Positions 37,540 to 45,904 of a stretch of 64,000 nt of DNA are shown piece by piece. The notes beneath the pieces are model-generated. The model was not told where the DNA came from. It ran no database searches and worked only from the letters and a program-made list of their open reading frames with translations. Each line of letters opens with the position of its first letter. The first letter of the stretch is position 1. The translations under genes and the position numbers were made by a program. The stretch is from Phycisphaeraceae bacterium. Its GTDB lineage: Bacteria > Planctomycetota > Phycisphaerae > Phycisphaerales > UBA1924. The stretch covers positions 1,612,001 through 1,676,000 of the forward strand of contig CP060234.1 of NCBI GenBank assembly GCA_023898685.1, read 5' to 3'.

Positions 37540-38427
37540 ATGTCCTTCGGCCTCGGCCATGGCAAGCCGCTCGACCCCGCGCCCGGCGTGGTGGGTGTGT
37601 CGGACGATGAACTCGGGCCATTGCCCGACGACATCGTCGCCAACCCGGAATCGGGGCGGGTCGACCCGCGCGCGTGGTTCGAGGAGCCGGGCCGCCCGTT
37701 CGAGCTCGAGATCGGGTCTGGCAAGGGGACGTTTCTGGTGCAGCAGGCCGAGCTCGAGCCCGGAACGAACTTCCTGGGCATCGAGTGGGCGGGCGAGTTC
37801 TACGCCTACGCGGCCGACCGGGTGCGGCGGAGGCGACCGGCGGGGAAGCTGGCGAACGTGCGGCTGCTGCACGCCGACGCGGCGGAGTTCCTGCGCTGGC
37901 GCTGCCCGGACGGCGTGTGCCGCGTGATCCACCTGTACTTTTCCGATCCGTGGCCCAAGGCGCGGCACCACAAGAAGCGCGTGATCCAGCATCGGTTCCT
38001 CGCCGAGGCGTGGCGCGTGCTCGAGCCGGGGGGCGAGCTGCGGGTGGTGACGGATCACGACGAGTTGTGGGTGTGGGACATGGCGCACTTCGAGCAGTGG
38101 GTGGGGGGGGGTGCCGTGGAGACGGCGACGCCTTCTCCACGAACCGAGGGCGTCGATCGTGGAGAAGCTGCGCGTCTCCACGGCACCCAGATGGGCACGT
38201 TTATCGACGCCGACGCCCTCGCTCGCGCTCGGGCCTCCTTGCCCGAGATGCCGGACGTGGTCCGGGTCATGAGACAGCACATGCCCGATCCGCCGTTCGA
38301 GCTGCTCGCGTTCGATCGCCCGGAGTCGGCGGGTTCGGGCGAGATCGTGGGGACGAACTTTGAGCGCAAGTTCCGTGTCGAGGGGCGGTCGTTCCACGCG
38401 GGGGTGCTGCGGAAGCGGGCTCGCTAA
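37540..38427 (+). CDS. trmB: tRNA (guanine-N7-)-methyltransferase with repeat-derived insertion
   Basis: A 295-residue TrmB that methylates G46 in tRNA variable loops. SAM motif I is ELEIGSGKGTFL (about 55-66), then NFLGIEWAGEFY, and the family hallmark LYFSDPWPKARHHKKR is near residue 131; TDHDELW and the C-terminal GTNFERKFRVEG end are also present. Residues about 191-217 (GAVETATPSPRTEG, VDRGEAARLHGT) are encoded by a palindromic repeat (38110-38189) whose close relative is intergenic at 61437-61519. The insertion is in frame and falls between conserved blocks, so activity may survive. Confidence 0.9.
   Translation: MSFGLGHGKPLDPAPGVVGVSDDELGPLPDDIVANPESGRVDPRAWFEEPGRPFELEIGSGKGTFLVQQAELEPGTNFLGIEWAGEFYAYAADRVRRRRPAGKLANVRLLHADAAEFLRWRCPDGVCRVIHLYFSDPWPKARHHKKRVIQHRFLAEAWRVLEPGGELRVVTDHDELWVWDMAHFEQWVGGGAVETATPSPRTEGVDRGEAARLHGTQMGTFIDADALARARASLPEMPDVVRVMRQHMPDPPFELLAFDRPESAGSGEIVGTNFERKFRVEGRSFHAGVLRKRAR
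38110..38189. repeat. Intragenic palindromic repeat, GTGCCGTGGAGAC family (copy 1)
   Basis: Left arm GGTGCCGTGGAGACGGCGAC plus GCCTTCTCCACGAACC, and right arm GATCGTGGAGAAGCTGCGCG plus TCTCCACGGCACCC. Outer arms match each other as inverted copies of GTGCCGTGGAGAC, and each arm also contains an internal GTGGAGA/TCTCCAC hairpin. It sits inside trmB and is read in frame. Confidence 0.8.
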
Positions 38428-38447
38428 GTCCATTGTGGGGGTGTGAA

Positions 38448-39203
38448 GTGGACCGCGCTCGATTCTCCCAGATCGCTCATGCCGGCATCCGGTTCTGGAA
38501 CCCGGTCGACCCGGATGTGCTCGAAGCGTGGATCGCGCGCCTGCCGCTCTCGCCATCGAGCCGCGTGCTGGACGTGGGGTGTGGGCGGGGCGAGTTGCTG
38601 TTGCGCCTCGCCGAGGTGCACGGCTGCGGCGGAGTGGGTGTCGACATCGCCGAATCATCGATCGAGCACGCCCGGGGCGAGGCGGGGCGACGTGTTCCGC
38701 GCGTCGGCGTGATGTTCGAGCACGGGCCGTTTGAGGCCGGCGCGTTTGAGCCCGCTGCGTTCGATCTCGCCGTTTGTATCGGCTCGGGCCACGCGGTGGG
38801 GGGGTACCGCGCGGGGCTTGAGACGCTCTCCGGGCTGGTGACGCCCGGCGGGCAACTGCTGATCGGCGAGGGGTACTGGCGGCGCGACCCCGACCCCGGC
38901 TATCTCGGCTTCCTGGGATGCACGCGTGACGATCTGAACACGCACGCGGGCAACATTGCGCTCGCCGAGTCGCTGGGGCTCGGGGTGGTCGACACGCACG
39001 AGACGAGCGACGCCGCGTGGGCGGCCTATGAGGACACCTACCACGCGAACGTGCTCCGCCACCTCGAACGCCATCCCGATGACCCCGACCGCGGGGCGAT
39101 GCGGGCGCGGATCGAGGGCTGGCGAGAGGCGTACCAGCGGTGGGGGCGCGAGACGCTGGGGTTCGGGCTGTATCTCCTTCAGATTCCGCGGAATGACGGG
39201 TGA
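38448..39203 (+). CDS. SAM-dependent methyltransferase
   Basis: A 251-residue class I methyltransferase with motif I VLDVGCGRGELLLRLAE, an acidic motif II region GVGVDIAESSIEHA, and the GGQLLIGEGYW strand after motif III. Methyl acceptor unknown. The GTG at 38448 is preferred over TTG 38433 because conserved sequence starts shortly after. It follows trmB by 20 bases and overlaps the upstream extension of ribB; the three genes probably share a transcript. Confidence 0.83.
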   Translation: MDRARFSQIAHAGIRFWNPVDPDVLEAWIARLPLSPSSRVLDVGCGRGELLLRLAEVHGCGGVGVDIAESSIEHARGEAGRRVPRVGVMFEHGPFEAGAFEPAAFDLAVCIGSGHAVGGYRAGLETLSGLVTPGGQLLIGEGYWRRDPDPGYLGFLGCTRDDLNTHAGNIALAESLGLGVVDTHETSDAAWAAYEDTYHANVLRHLERHPDDPDRGAMRARIEGWREAYQRWGRETLGFGLYLLQIPRNDG

Positions 39204-39271
39204 TCCGGGTGACGAGCCGGTCGCACGGGCGGCCCGCCGGACACGCCGAGCCGACGACGCAACAATGCACC

Positions 39272-40486
39272 ATGCCCGCGCCACCCTTCAGCCCCATCGA
39301 GGACGTGCTCGCCGACCTGCGGGGCGGCCGGATGGTCATCCTGACCGACGACGAGAGGCGTGAGAACGAGGGCGACCTCGTGCTGCCCGTCCAGCACGTC
39401 TCGCCCGAGGCGATCACCTTCATGCTCAGCGTCGCGCGGGGCTACATGTGCGTGTGCCTCACCGAGGCCGACTGCGACCGGCTCGACCTGTATCCGCAGA
39501 CCAGCGTCAACACCACGGCCCGGGGCACCGCCTTCACCGTGACCCTCGACGGGCACCCCCGGCACGGTTTCACGACGGGCGTCTCGGCGGTCGAGCGGGC
39601 CAGCTGCATCAAGATGATGATCGACCACACGTTCGGGCCCGGGGATTTTGCGAGGCCCGGCCATATCAACCCGCTGCGCAGCCGGGACGGGGGCGTGCTC
39701 GTGCGCACGGGGCAGACCGAGGGCTCGGTCGACCTTTGTCGGCTTGCGGGGCTGTATCCCGCCGCGGTGATCATCGAGATCATGCGGGATGACGGGGAGA
39801 TGGCGCGCGTGCCCGACCTCGAGAAGATCGCGGCGAAGCATGATCTGAAGATGTGCTCGGTCGCGCAGATCATCGAGCACAGGCTGCGCCGGCAGAGCCT
39901 GGTGCGCCGGCTTGCGCCCGCGGCCGGCACGCCGATCGAGACGCCCGAGGGGACGTTCAACCTGATCACGTTCGAGAGCATGGTCGACCCGTGGCCCCAC
40001 CTGGCGCTGACAGCAGGGGATGTCGGGCGGCTGGACGACAACGGCGAGCCGATCGACTCTCCGGAGCCCACGCTGGTGCGCGTGCACAAACGGCACGTGC
40101 TGGGCGACATTTTCGGCGAGAAGGGCTCGGCTGGCGACGGGGGTTCGACAGGCCGGCAGCTCCACGAATCGATGCGGCTGATTCAGGAGACCGGGCGTGG
40201 GGCGATCGTGTACATGCGGCCCGAGGGAACGGGGGCGAACTTGTCCGAGCAACTCAGCCGGATCCGCCGACCGGCCCACGACAGCGGGGCGGACGTGCCC
40301 GACCTGACCCACCCAGATTCGGTGGCGAGCTCGATGCCCGCCGACCTGCGCGAGTACGGCATCGGGGTGCAGATCCTGCGGCAGCTCGGGCTGTCGAAGC
40401 TGCGGTTGCTGACGAATTCGAAGCGGGCGATCCCGGGGCTTGAGGCGTTCGGGCTCGAGGTCGTCGAGCACGTGCCGCTGGTGTAG
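39272..40486 (+). CDS. ribB: 3,4-dihydroxy-2-butanone 4-phosphate synthase with degenerate GTP cyclohydrolase II domain (RibBX-like)
   Basis: A 404-residue two-domain riboflavin protein. The N-terminal DHBP synthase domain (1-205) keeps RENEGD (30-35), DFARPGHINPLRSRDGGVL and the TFGPGD loop, and converts ribulose 5-phosphate to the four-carbon riboflavin precursor. The usual metal-binding GHTE is GQTE here (Gln148). The C-terminal domain (about 215-404) aligns with GTP cyclohydrolase II, but the zinc-binding CLTGD...RCDCG cysteines are gone: VHKRHVLGDIFGEKG has none. It therefore probably supplies only the RibB activity; a separate ribA would be needed. ATG 39272 is preferred over a longer start overlapping the methyltransferase. 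Confidence 0.88.
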   Translation: MPAPPFSPIEDVLADLRGGRMVILTDDERRENEGDLVLPVQHVSPEAITFMLSVARGYMCVCLTEADCDRLDLYPQTSVNTTARGTAFTVTLDGHPRHGFTTGVSAVERASCIKMMIDHTFGPGDFARPGHINPLRSRDGGVLVRTGQTEGSVDLCRLAGLYPAAVIIEIMRDDGEMARVPDLEKIAAKHDLKMCSVAQIIEHRLRRQSLVRRLAPAAGTPIETPEGTFNLITFESMVDPWPHLALTAGDVGRLDDNGEPIDSPEPTLVRVHKRHVLGDIFGEKGSAGDGGSTGRQLHESMRLIQETGRGAIVYMRPEGTGANLSEQLSRIRRPAHDSGADVPDLTHPDSVASSMPADLREYGIGVQILRQLGLSKLRLLTNSKRAIPGLEAFGLEVVEHVPLV

Positions 40487-40691
40487 GAATCTCGCCGCAT
40501 TTTGCCGAACATAACCCGATTTTGTGCGCGTTCTGGGTCGTACCGGGGCATAATGCCACACAGTTGGGGACGGGGCCGGGGCCGCCCGCGTGGGGCGAAC
40601 GCCGACCCGCCACCTTGCGGGCTGGGTTCCCCAGATTCGACAGCCACCAAGCAGACCGCACACAAACCTGCACAGTTCAAGGAGTTGGAAA

Positions 40692-41297
40692 ATGAAACGC
40701 ATCGTGACCGTTGCCGCTGCCTCGCTCGCCCTGATGGCCGGTGGGTGGATGACCTCGGAATCGGCCCAGCCCGACAACGCGGGCATGCCGGACATGTCGC
40801 AGATGATGGAGATGATGAAGAAGGCGGCCGCGCCGGACGAGCACCACGCGATGCTCGAGAAGATGGCGGGCGAGTGGAACATCACGGCGAAGTTCTGGAT
40901 GGAGCCGGGCGGCGAGCCCGAGGTGAGCCAGGGCACGTGCGAGAGCCGGATGACGCTGGGCGGGCGTCAGCTCGTCAGCCGGGTCAAGATGCAGATGGAG
41001 CTGGCGGGGGAGCAGATCGACTTCCACGGCTTCGGGATGATGGGCTACGACAAGATCACCAAGCAGTTCCAGTCGGTCTGGGCCGACACGATGGGGTCGG
41101 GCCAGATGGTGCAGACGGGCACGATGGAGGACGGGTTGATCACCGTGACCGGCGTGTCGCACACGTTCATGGGTGATTCGACGGTCAAGAACATCTACAA
41201 GTTCGTCGACGGCGGGTTCGACCTCGAGTTCTGGGAGTCCGGAGAGATGACCGGCGGCCAGGTCGTGAAGACCGGGGTCATCGAGTACCGCAAGTAA
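40692..41297 (+). CDS. DUF1579 family exported protein
   Basis: A 201-residue protein with a signal peptide (VTVAAASLALMAGGW, cleavage likely near SESAQ), a Met-rich stretch and a DUF1579 domain: EKMAGEWNITAKFWMEPGGE, LGGRQLVSRVKMQM, GFGMMGYDKITKQFQSVWAD. Function unknown. AAGGAG lies 8 bases before the ATG at 40692. A CATAAT hexamer at 40549-40554 could be a -10 element but no good -35 is seen. A second DUF1579 gene follows after a terminator. Confidence 0.82.
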   Translation: MKRIVTVAAASLALMAGGWMTSESAQPDNAGMPDMSQMMEMMKKAAAPDEHHAMLEKMAGEWNITAKFWMEPGGEPEVSQGTCESRMTLGGRQLVSRVKMQMELAGEQIDFHGFGMMGYDKITKQFQSVWADTMGSGQMVQTGTMEDGLITVTGVSHTFMGDSTVKNIYKFVDGGFDLEFWESGEMTGGQVVKTGVIEYRK

Positions 41298-41322
41298 GCC
41301 GAGAGCGGGATCACCTACTCAG

Positions 41323-41354
41323 GGCCCGCGGCGCGGCCGCGCCTCGGGCCTTTT
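41323..41354 (+). terminator. Rho-independent terminator between the two DUF1579 genes
   Basis: A stem GGCCCG-C-GGCGCGG pairs with CCGCGCC-T-CGGGCC (41323-41336 with 41337-41350; one internal mismatch, inner bases form the loop), followed by TTTTC. It lies 25 bases after the first DUF1579 stop codon. Confidence 0.8.
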
Positions 41355-41394
41355 CATTGTTCTCAAGGCCAGCGCAAGCAACGGAGGGATACCG

Positions 41395-41916
41395 ATGTCG
41401 ACCGATACGCAGAGCCAGATGGACGCCTGTATGGCCGCCGCCGCCACCGCCCCGGAGCACGAGCTGCTCAAGGCGTTCGAGGGGACGTGGAAGGCGGAGG
41501 TGAAGATGTGGATGGACCCGTCGGCCGACCCGATGGTGTCGACGGGGATCATGAAGAACACGCTGGTGCTGGGGGGCCGGTTCCTCGAGCAGGACTACGC
41601 CGATGATCAGGGCCACTTCTTCGGGCGTGGCTTCTGGGGGTACAACAAGACGGATGCGCGGTGGGAAGGCGTGTGGATGGACACGATGTGCACGTTCATG
41701 ATGGTCGACCACGGGCGGCACGACGCCGGGGCGAAGACGTGGACGATGTCGAGCGAGATGACCTGCCCGCAGACCAAGCAGCTCATGAGCAAGCGTTCGG
41801 TGATCACGCAGCATGCCGACGACCGCCACACGATGGAGATGTACTTCACCTACATGGACGGCGAGCAGGCCGGGCAGGAGATGAAGTGCATGGAGATCAA
41901 TTACAGGAAGGCGTGA
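41395..41916 (+). CDS. DUF1579 family protein
   Basis: A 173-residue cytoplasmic paralogue of the preceding protein, without a signal peptide. Shared blocks are FEGTWKAEVKMWMDPSADPM, LVLGGRFLEQDY, GFWGYNKTDARWEGVWMDTM and the EINYRK end. GGAGG-like sequence precedes the ATG. The two genes look like a tandem duplication in which one copy is exported. Function unknown. Confidence 0.8.
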   Translation: MSTDTQSQMDACMAAAATAPEHELLKAFEGTWKAEVKMWMDPSADPMVSTGIMKNTLVLGGRFLEQDYADDQGHFFGRGFWGYNKTDARWEGVWMDTMCTFMMVDHGRHDAGAKTWTMSSEMTCPQTKQLMSKRSVITQHADDRHTMEMYFTYMDGEQAGQEMKCMEINYRKA

Positions 41917-42009
41917 GGGGCCGCTTCGCATCGACCCGCGTGAGATCGGCGTGCGTGTGGCAACCAGACGCCGAGTCTGTTCGTACGGACATCTGTCGGA
42001 GGCGCGACG

Positions 42010-42687
42010 ATGTCCTTCCTGGAGGCCATGTTTTTCCTGTGTGGTTGCCTGGCGTTCTTGCTGCCTCTGCGGAAGAAGCAATCGGGCGGAGGGCAGGAAC
42101 TCCCGGTCTGTGCCACGTGCAAGTATGACCTGACCGGGCTGCCTCCCGGCTCACGATGCCCAGAGTGCGGCGGGACCATACGTGGCGAGTCGGAGCCGCG
42201 GTCGTACTTCGGGTACAGCGGCGTCGATGCGTCGCTACTCGTGTTCACGGTATTCGTCGCGATGATTCATCAACCAATCGTCGCGGGCGTGTGGCGTTTG
42301 ATGTATCAGAGCCGCTACCCGCTGCTGGTGCCCGCGTTCGTGGCCAGGCTCTGCGACGGCGTCAGCGAGAGCCTGATCGCGGCGGTCTGCGTCCTCGGGC
42401 CTCTCATCGTTTTGCTCGCGAGGCCGATCCGGGATCGTGTGCGACTGGTCGGCGTGTCGATCTCAATCGTCGGTTTCATCGGCACGCATGTCGCCTTCGC
42501 GTGGTTCTCCGGCGCGCGGTCCTGGATGCCCGACTTTGAGACCAGAGGCGGGGCCGTGGCGCCGTTTCTTCTGCTGCTTGTTTTCGTTCCGGTTTCGCTC
42601 GTCGCGATGTACTTGGCGAACCTGATCGTTGAACGGAGAAGCCGTGCCTCGGCAATACCCGATCCGAGCCCCGTCTCGCTCGCTTGA
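42010..42687 (+). CDS. Zinc-ribbon membrane protein
   Basis: A 225-residue protein. An N-terminal hydrophobic helix (FLEAMFFLCGCLAFLLPL) leads to a zinc ribbon CATCKYDLTGLPPGSRCPEC (residues 34-53), then four or so further membrane helices. Zinc-ribbon membrane proteins of this shape are common in Phycisphaerales; function unknown. GGAG precedes the ATG. It ends one base before the stop of the convergent gene 42688-43110. Confidence 0.75.
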   Translation: MSFLEAMFFLCGCLAFLLPLRKKQSGGGQELPVCATCKYDLTGLPPGSRCPECGGTIRGESEPRSYFGYSGVDASLLVFTVFVAMIHQPIVAGVWRLMYQSRYPLLVPAFVARLCDGVSESLIAAVCVLGPLIVLLARPIRDRVRLVGVSISIVGFIGTHVAFAWFSGARSWMPDFETRGGAVAPFLLLLVFVPVSLVAMYLANLIVERRSRASAIPDPSPVSLA

Positions 42688-43110
42688 TCAGGGCGCGGAG
42701 GTCTCCCAGTAGGGGTACTTGATCGGGGCGTCGGTCGTGCGGGTGTAGTGCACGCCGATGACGAGGCTGGTCTGCTCGTCCACCGTGAGCTCGATGAGCT
42801 CGTCGATCAGGTAGCCCGCTTCCGGGACGGTCGACCGGCGGATGAAGGCGTTGGGGCCCGAAGGCGGGTCCTCGGTGAAGCCCTTGAGGGTCAGGTCGGT
42901 GACCACGCTCTCGCGGTCGCGGTCGAGGAGCTGCTCGGGCAGGTGGGGCGGCACCGAGTTGGCGTTGACCAGGTCGGTCGGCGAGGGGGCGTACTGATTC
43001 CGCATGGTCGTCGAGTAGGTCGAGCGGAAGGTCCACCAAACGACCCCGCTCGCGACGACGATGAGTATCAAGACAATGGCGATCGTGAGCCTCGGCTGGG
43101 GCTTGCCCAT
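42688..43110 (-). CDS. Membrane-anchored hypothetical protein
   Basis: A 140-residue protein with one N-terminal transmembrane helix (LTIAIVLILIVVASGVVWW, about 8-26) and a soluble extracytoplasmic domain. Not recognised. It starts 4 bases after the cystathionine gamma-lyase stop, so it is likely the third gene of the transsulfuration operon. Confidence 0.68.
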   Translation of the reverse strand: MGKPQPRLTIAIVLILIVVASGVVWWTFRSTYSTTMRNQYAPSPTDLVNANSVPPHLPEQLLDRDRESVVTDLTLKGFTEDPPSGPNAFIRRSTVPEAGYLIDELIELTVDEQTSLVIGVHYTRTTDAPIKYPYWETSAP

Positions 43111-43114
43111 GCGT

Positions 43115-44263
43115 TCAGCGTAGTGCCTCGTCGAGATCGGCGATGAGGTCGTCGGCGTCCTCGATGCCGACGCTCAGGCGGACAAGCGCGTCAGAGATGC
43201 CGAGCTGGGCGCGCTGCTCGGGCGGGACGCTCGCGTGGGTCATGATCGCGGGGTGCTCGATGAGTGACTCGACCCCGCCCAGCGACTCGGCCAGGGCGAA
43301 GATCTGAACGCGCTCGAGCATCCGCTTCGCCGCCGCGAGCCCGTCCTTGAGGAAGACGGTGACCATGCCGCCGCCGGCCTTCATCTGCCTCGTCGCGAGC
43401 GCGTGCTGGGGGTGGCTCTCGAGCCCCGGGTAGATCACCCGCTCGATTGCGGGGTGGGCCTCGAGGTGGTGTGCCACCTTCTCGGCGTTGGCGCAGTGCC
43501 GGTCCATACGCACGTGCAGGGTCTTGGTCGAGCGGAGGAGCAGGAAGCACTCGAAGATCCCGGGCACCGCCCCCTCGGAGAGCTGGAGGAACTTGAGCCT
43601 GGTGTGGAGTTCGTCGTCATCGGTGATGAGCACGCCCCCGATCGCGTCGGAGTGTCCCCCGATGTACTTGGTCGTCGAGTGGCAGACGATGTGCGCGCCC
43701 AGGGCGAGCGGGTTCTGGAGGTAGGGGGTCGCGAACGTGTTGTCGACCGCGCTGGTCGCGCCCTTCTCGCGGGCGATGCCGCAGGCCATCTCGAGATCGA
43801 TGACTTTGAGCGTGGGGTTGGTGGGGGTCTCGATCCAGACGAGCTTGGTGTTGTCGCGGAAGGCGTCGCGGTAGGCCCTTTCGTTGGTCATGTCGACCAT
43901 GCTGATCTCGAGGCCGAGCTGCTTGAAGACGCGGTTGAACAGGCGGTTGGTCCCGCCGTAGACGTCGTCGCAGACGACGATGTGGTCGCCCGCGCTGAGC
44001 AGGTGGACCACCGCCCCGGTCGCGGCGACACCCGACGCGTAGGCAAGGCCGTGCCTGCCGCCCTCGAGGGCGGCGATGTTGTCCTGGAAGGCGGTGCGGG
44101 TTGGATTGGCGGCGCGCGAGTAGTCGTACTCGCCCTTGAACACGCCCGGGCTGGACTGGACGAAGGTCGAGGTCTGGTAGATGGGCGTGATGATCGCGCC
44201 GGTCACGGGGTCGGGCTGTTGCCCGGCGTGGATGGCCTTGGTGGCGAAGTGGTGGGGGTGCAT
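43115..44263 (-). CDS. Cystathionine gamma-lyase/synthase family PLP enzyme
   Basis: A 382-residue Cys/Met metabolism PLP enzyme. The PLP lysine is K199 in HSTTKYIGGHSD; SRAANPTRTAFQ and GVESLIEHPA are typical. It lies downstream of cystathionine beta-synthase, so gamma-lyase (cystathionine to cysteine) is more likely than gamma-synthase; sequence alone does not settle this. The 87-base gap to cbs is mostly a perfect 26-bp inverted repeat. ATG at 44263. Confidence 0.88.
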   Translation of the reverse strand: MHPHHFATKAIHAGQQPDPVTGAIITPIYQTSTFVQSSPGVFKGEYDYSRAANPTRTAFQDNIAALEGGRHGLAYASGVAATGAVVHLLSAGDHIVVCDDVYGGTNRLFNRVFKQLGLEISMVDMTNERAYRDAFRDNTKLVWIETPTNPTLKVIDLEMACGIAREKGATSAVDNTFATPYLQNPLALGAHIVCHSTTKYIGGHSDAIGGVLITDDDELHTRLKFLQLSEGAVPGIFECFLLLRSTKTLHVRMDRHCANAEKVAHHLEAHPAIERVIYPGLESHPQHALATRQMKAGGGMVTVFLKDGLAAAKRMLERVQIFALAESLGGVESLIEHPAIMTHASVPPEQRAQLGISDALVRLSVGIEDADDLIADLDEALR

Positions 44264-44274
44264 CGTTCTCTCTG

Positions 44275-44341
44275 GTGTGCCACGGCCGTGTCGGCCGTGC
44301 GGGTGGCGTGTGACGGCACGGCCGACACGGCCGTGGCACAC
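44275..44341. repeat. Perfect 26-bp inverted repeat between cbs and cystathionine gamma-lyase
   Basis: Left arm 44275-44300 (GTGTGCCACGGCCGTG, then TCGGCCGTGC) and right arm 44316-44341 are exact inverted copies with a 15-base loop. The ends share GTGTGCCACGG with the REP palindromes near the RAYT gene at 46.9-47.7 kb. It could be a REPIN and, in the transcript, an attenuating hairpin between the two genes. Confidence 0.9.
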
Positions 44342-44350
44342 AGATCGGGT

Positions 44351-45715
44351 TCAGCGTTGCCTGGCGAGGTGCTCGATGAGGTCGATCTCGGTGAGGACGC
44401 CGACGATCTTGCCTTCGTCGACGACGATGGCGGCCTGGTCGGCGGCGAAGACGCCGTAGAGCTCTTCGATGCGGGCCTTGGGGTGGACGAGCCCGGAGAT
44501 CGAGCACTCGATGTCGCGGACGGTCGTCTCGCCCCTGACGCGCCCCTCCTGGAGGCCCCTCAGCAGGTCGACCTCGTGCACCATGCCGATGGGCTTTCCG
44601 TGCTGGTCGACGACGGGGATCTGGCTGACGCCCCGCGTCCGCATGGTGTCGATGAGGTGGGAGACGGTCGAGGCTTCGGTCGTGGTGATGATCTCGCGCC
44701 CGTTGAGGAGGAGCTCGATGTGGCCCAGGCCTCGCTGAGGCTCGAGGAAGCCGTGCATCTTCATCCACTCGTCGTTGAGAAACTTGGTGACGTAGCGGGT
44801 GCCCGAGTCGGGGAGGATCACGACGATCTTCTTGCCCGGGCCCATCTCCTTGGCGAGTCGGAGGGCGATGTGGGCCATGCCGCCCGACGAGCCGCCGCAG
44901 AAGAGGCCCTCCTCGCGGACGAGGCGGCGTGCGGTGGTGAAGCATTCATAGTCGCTGACCTGGTACATCTCGTCTACGACGGAGGGGTCGAACGCGCGGC
45001 AGACGATGTCCTCGCCCAGCCCCTCGACCTTGTAGACGTAGGGGGTCGAGGGCTCGCCCGTCTTGAAGACGTTGTAGTGGACGCTGCCCAGCGGGTCGAC
45101 GCCGATGATCTTGCAGGGTGAGTCCTTCTTCTTGAAGAACCGCCCGATGCCGGAGATCGTGCCCCCGGTGCCGGTGCCGGCGACGATCGCGTCGATCTGC
45201 CCGCCGTCGGTCTGCTCCCAGATCTCGGCGCCGGTGAGCACCTCGTGGGCTTCGATGTTCCACTCGGAGTGGTACTGATCCATATAGAACGAGCCGGGCG
45301 TCTCGGACGCGATCCGCTTGGCGACGTTGACGTAGTGATCGGGCGAGTCGCCCGGGACGTCGGTGGGGGTGATGATCACCTCGGCCCCGAAGGCGCGGAG
45401 CCCGTCGATCTTCTCCTGGCTCATCTTGTCGGGCATGGTGAACACGCAGCGGTAACCCTTCGCCGCGGCGGTCATCGCGGCGCCCATGCCGGTGTTGCCG
45501 CTGGTGTTCTCCACGATCGTCCCGCCGGGCTTGAGCAGGCCCGCCTGCTCGGCTTTCCCGATGATGTAGCAGGCCATGCGGTCCTTGATCGAGCCCGCGG
45601 GATTCAAGAACTCACACTTCGCAAAGACCTCGGCCGAGCCCGGCTCGACGACCCTGCGGAGCCGGACGAGGGGGGTGGCACCGATGGCCTGGAGGATGTT
45701 GTCGTGGACGCGCAT
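44351..45715 (-). CDS. cbs: Cystathionine beta-synthase with C-terminal CBS-domain pair
   Basis: A 454-residue enzyme. The PLP fold (1-320) has the lysine K44 in NPAGSIKDR, the SGNTG loop (72-76) and AGTGTGGTISG. Two CBS domains follow (about 330-454; TTTEASTVSHLIDTMRTRGV, then ARIEELYGVFAADQAAIVVD), which may bind adenosyl ligands and regulate the enzyme. It makes cystathionine from serine and homocysteine; with the downstream lyase it gives reverse transsulfuration to cysteine. ATG at 45715. Confidence 0.9.
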   Translation of the reverse strand: MRVHDNILQAIGATPLVRLRRVVEPGSAEVFAKCEFLNPAGSIKDRMACYIIGKAEQAGLLKPGGTIVENTSGNTGMGAAMTAAAKGYRCVFTMPDKMSQEKIDGLRAFGAEVIITPTDVPGDSPDHYVNVAKRIASETPGSFYMDQYHSEWNIEAHEVLTGAEIWEQTDGGQIDAIVAGTGTGGTISGIGRFFKKKDSPCKIIGVDPLGSVHYNVFKTGEPSTPYVYKVEGLGEDIVCRAFDPSVVDEMYQVSDYECFTTARRLVREEGLFCGGSSGGMAHIALRLAKEMGPGKKIVVILPDSGTRYVTKFLNDEWMKMHGFLEPQRGLGHIELLLNGREIITTTEASTVSHLIDTMRTRGVSQIPVVDQHGKPIGMVHEVDLLRGLQEGRVRGETTVRDIECSISGLVHPKARIEELYGVFAADQAAIVVDEGKIVGVLTEIDLIEHLARQR

Positions 45716-45904
45716 CGTTTGTGTCTCCACAGAATCTGACGTGAGGATAGCGCCGAAGTCCGATTCGACTCGATCTGAACCCCCTCTACGTGGCGGGGGG
45801 CCGCGTGACCGGTGCACACCTCCCGATCGGCCTCGATCCGGGTGGTTGTTCGGTCGATGAGGGCTGCAAGGGCGCGCGGCCGCCGCGCGAATCAGGAGGC
45901 ACGC

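Noticed and set aside
38215..38246. A half-palindrome like the GAGCCCCGAGCG right arm inside trmB (CTCGCTCGCGCTCGGGCCTC).
   Set aside because: Only one arm matches and Ala/Arg/Ser codons in high-GC DNA give such words by chance.
39204..39271. An FMN riboswitch ahead of ribB.
   Set aside because: The upstream gene overlaps the region and no conserved riboswitch elements are visible.
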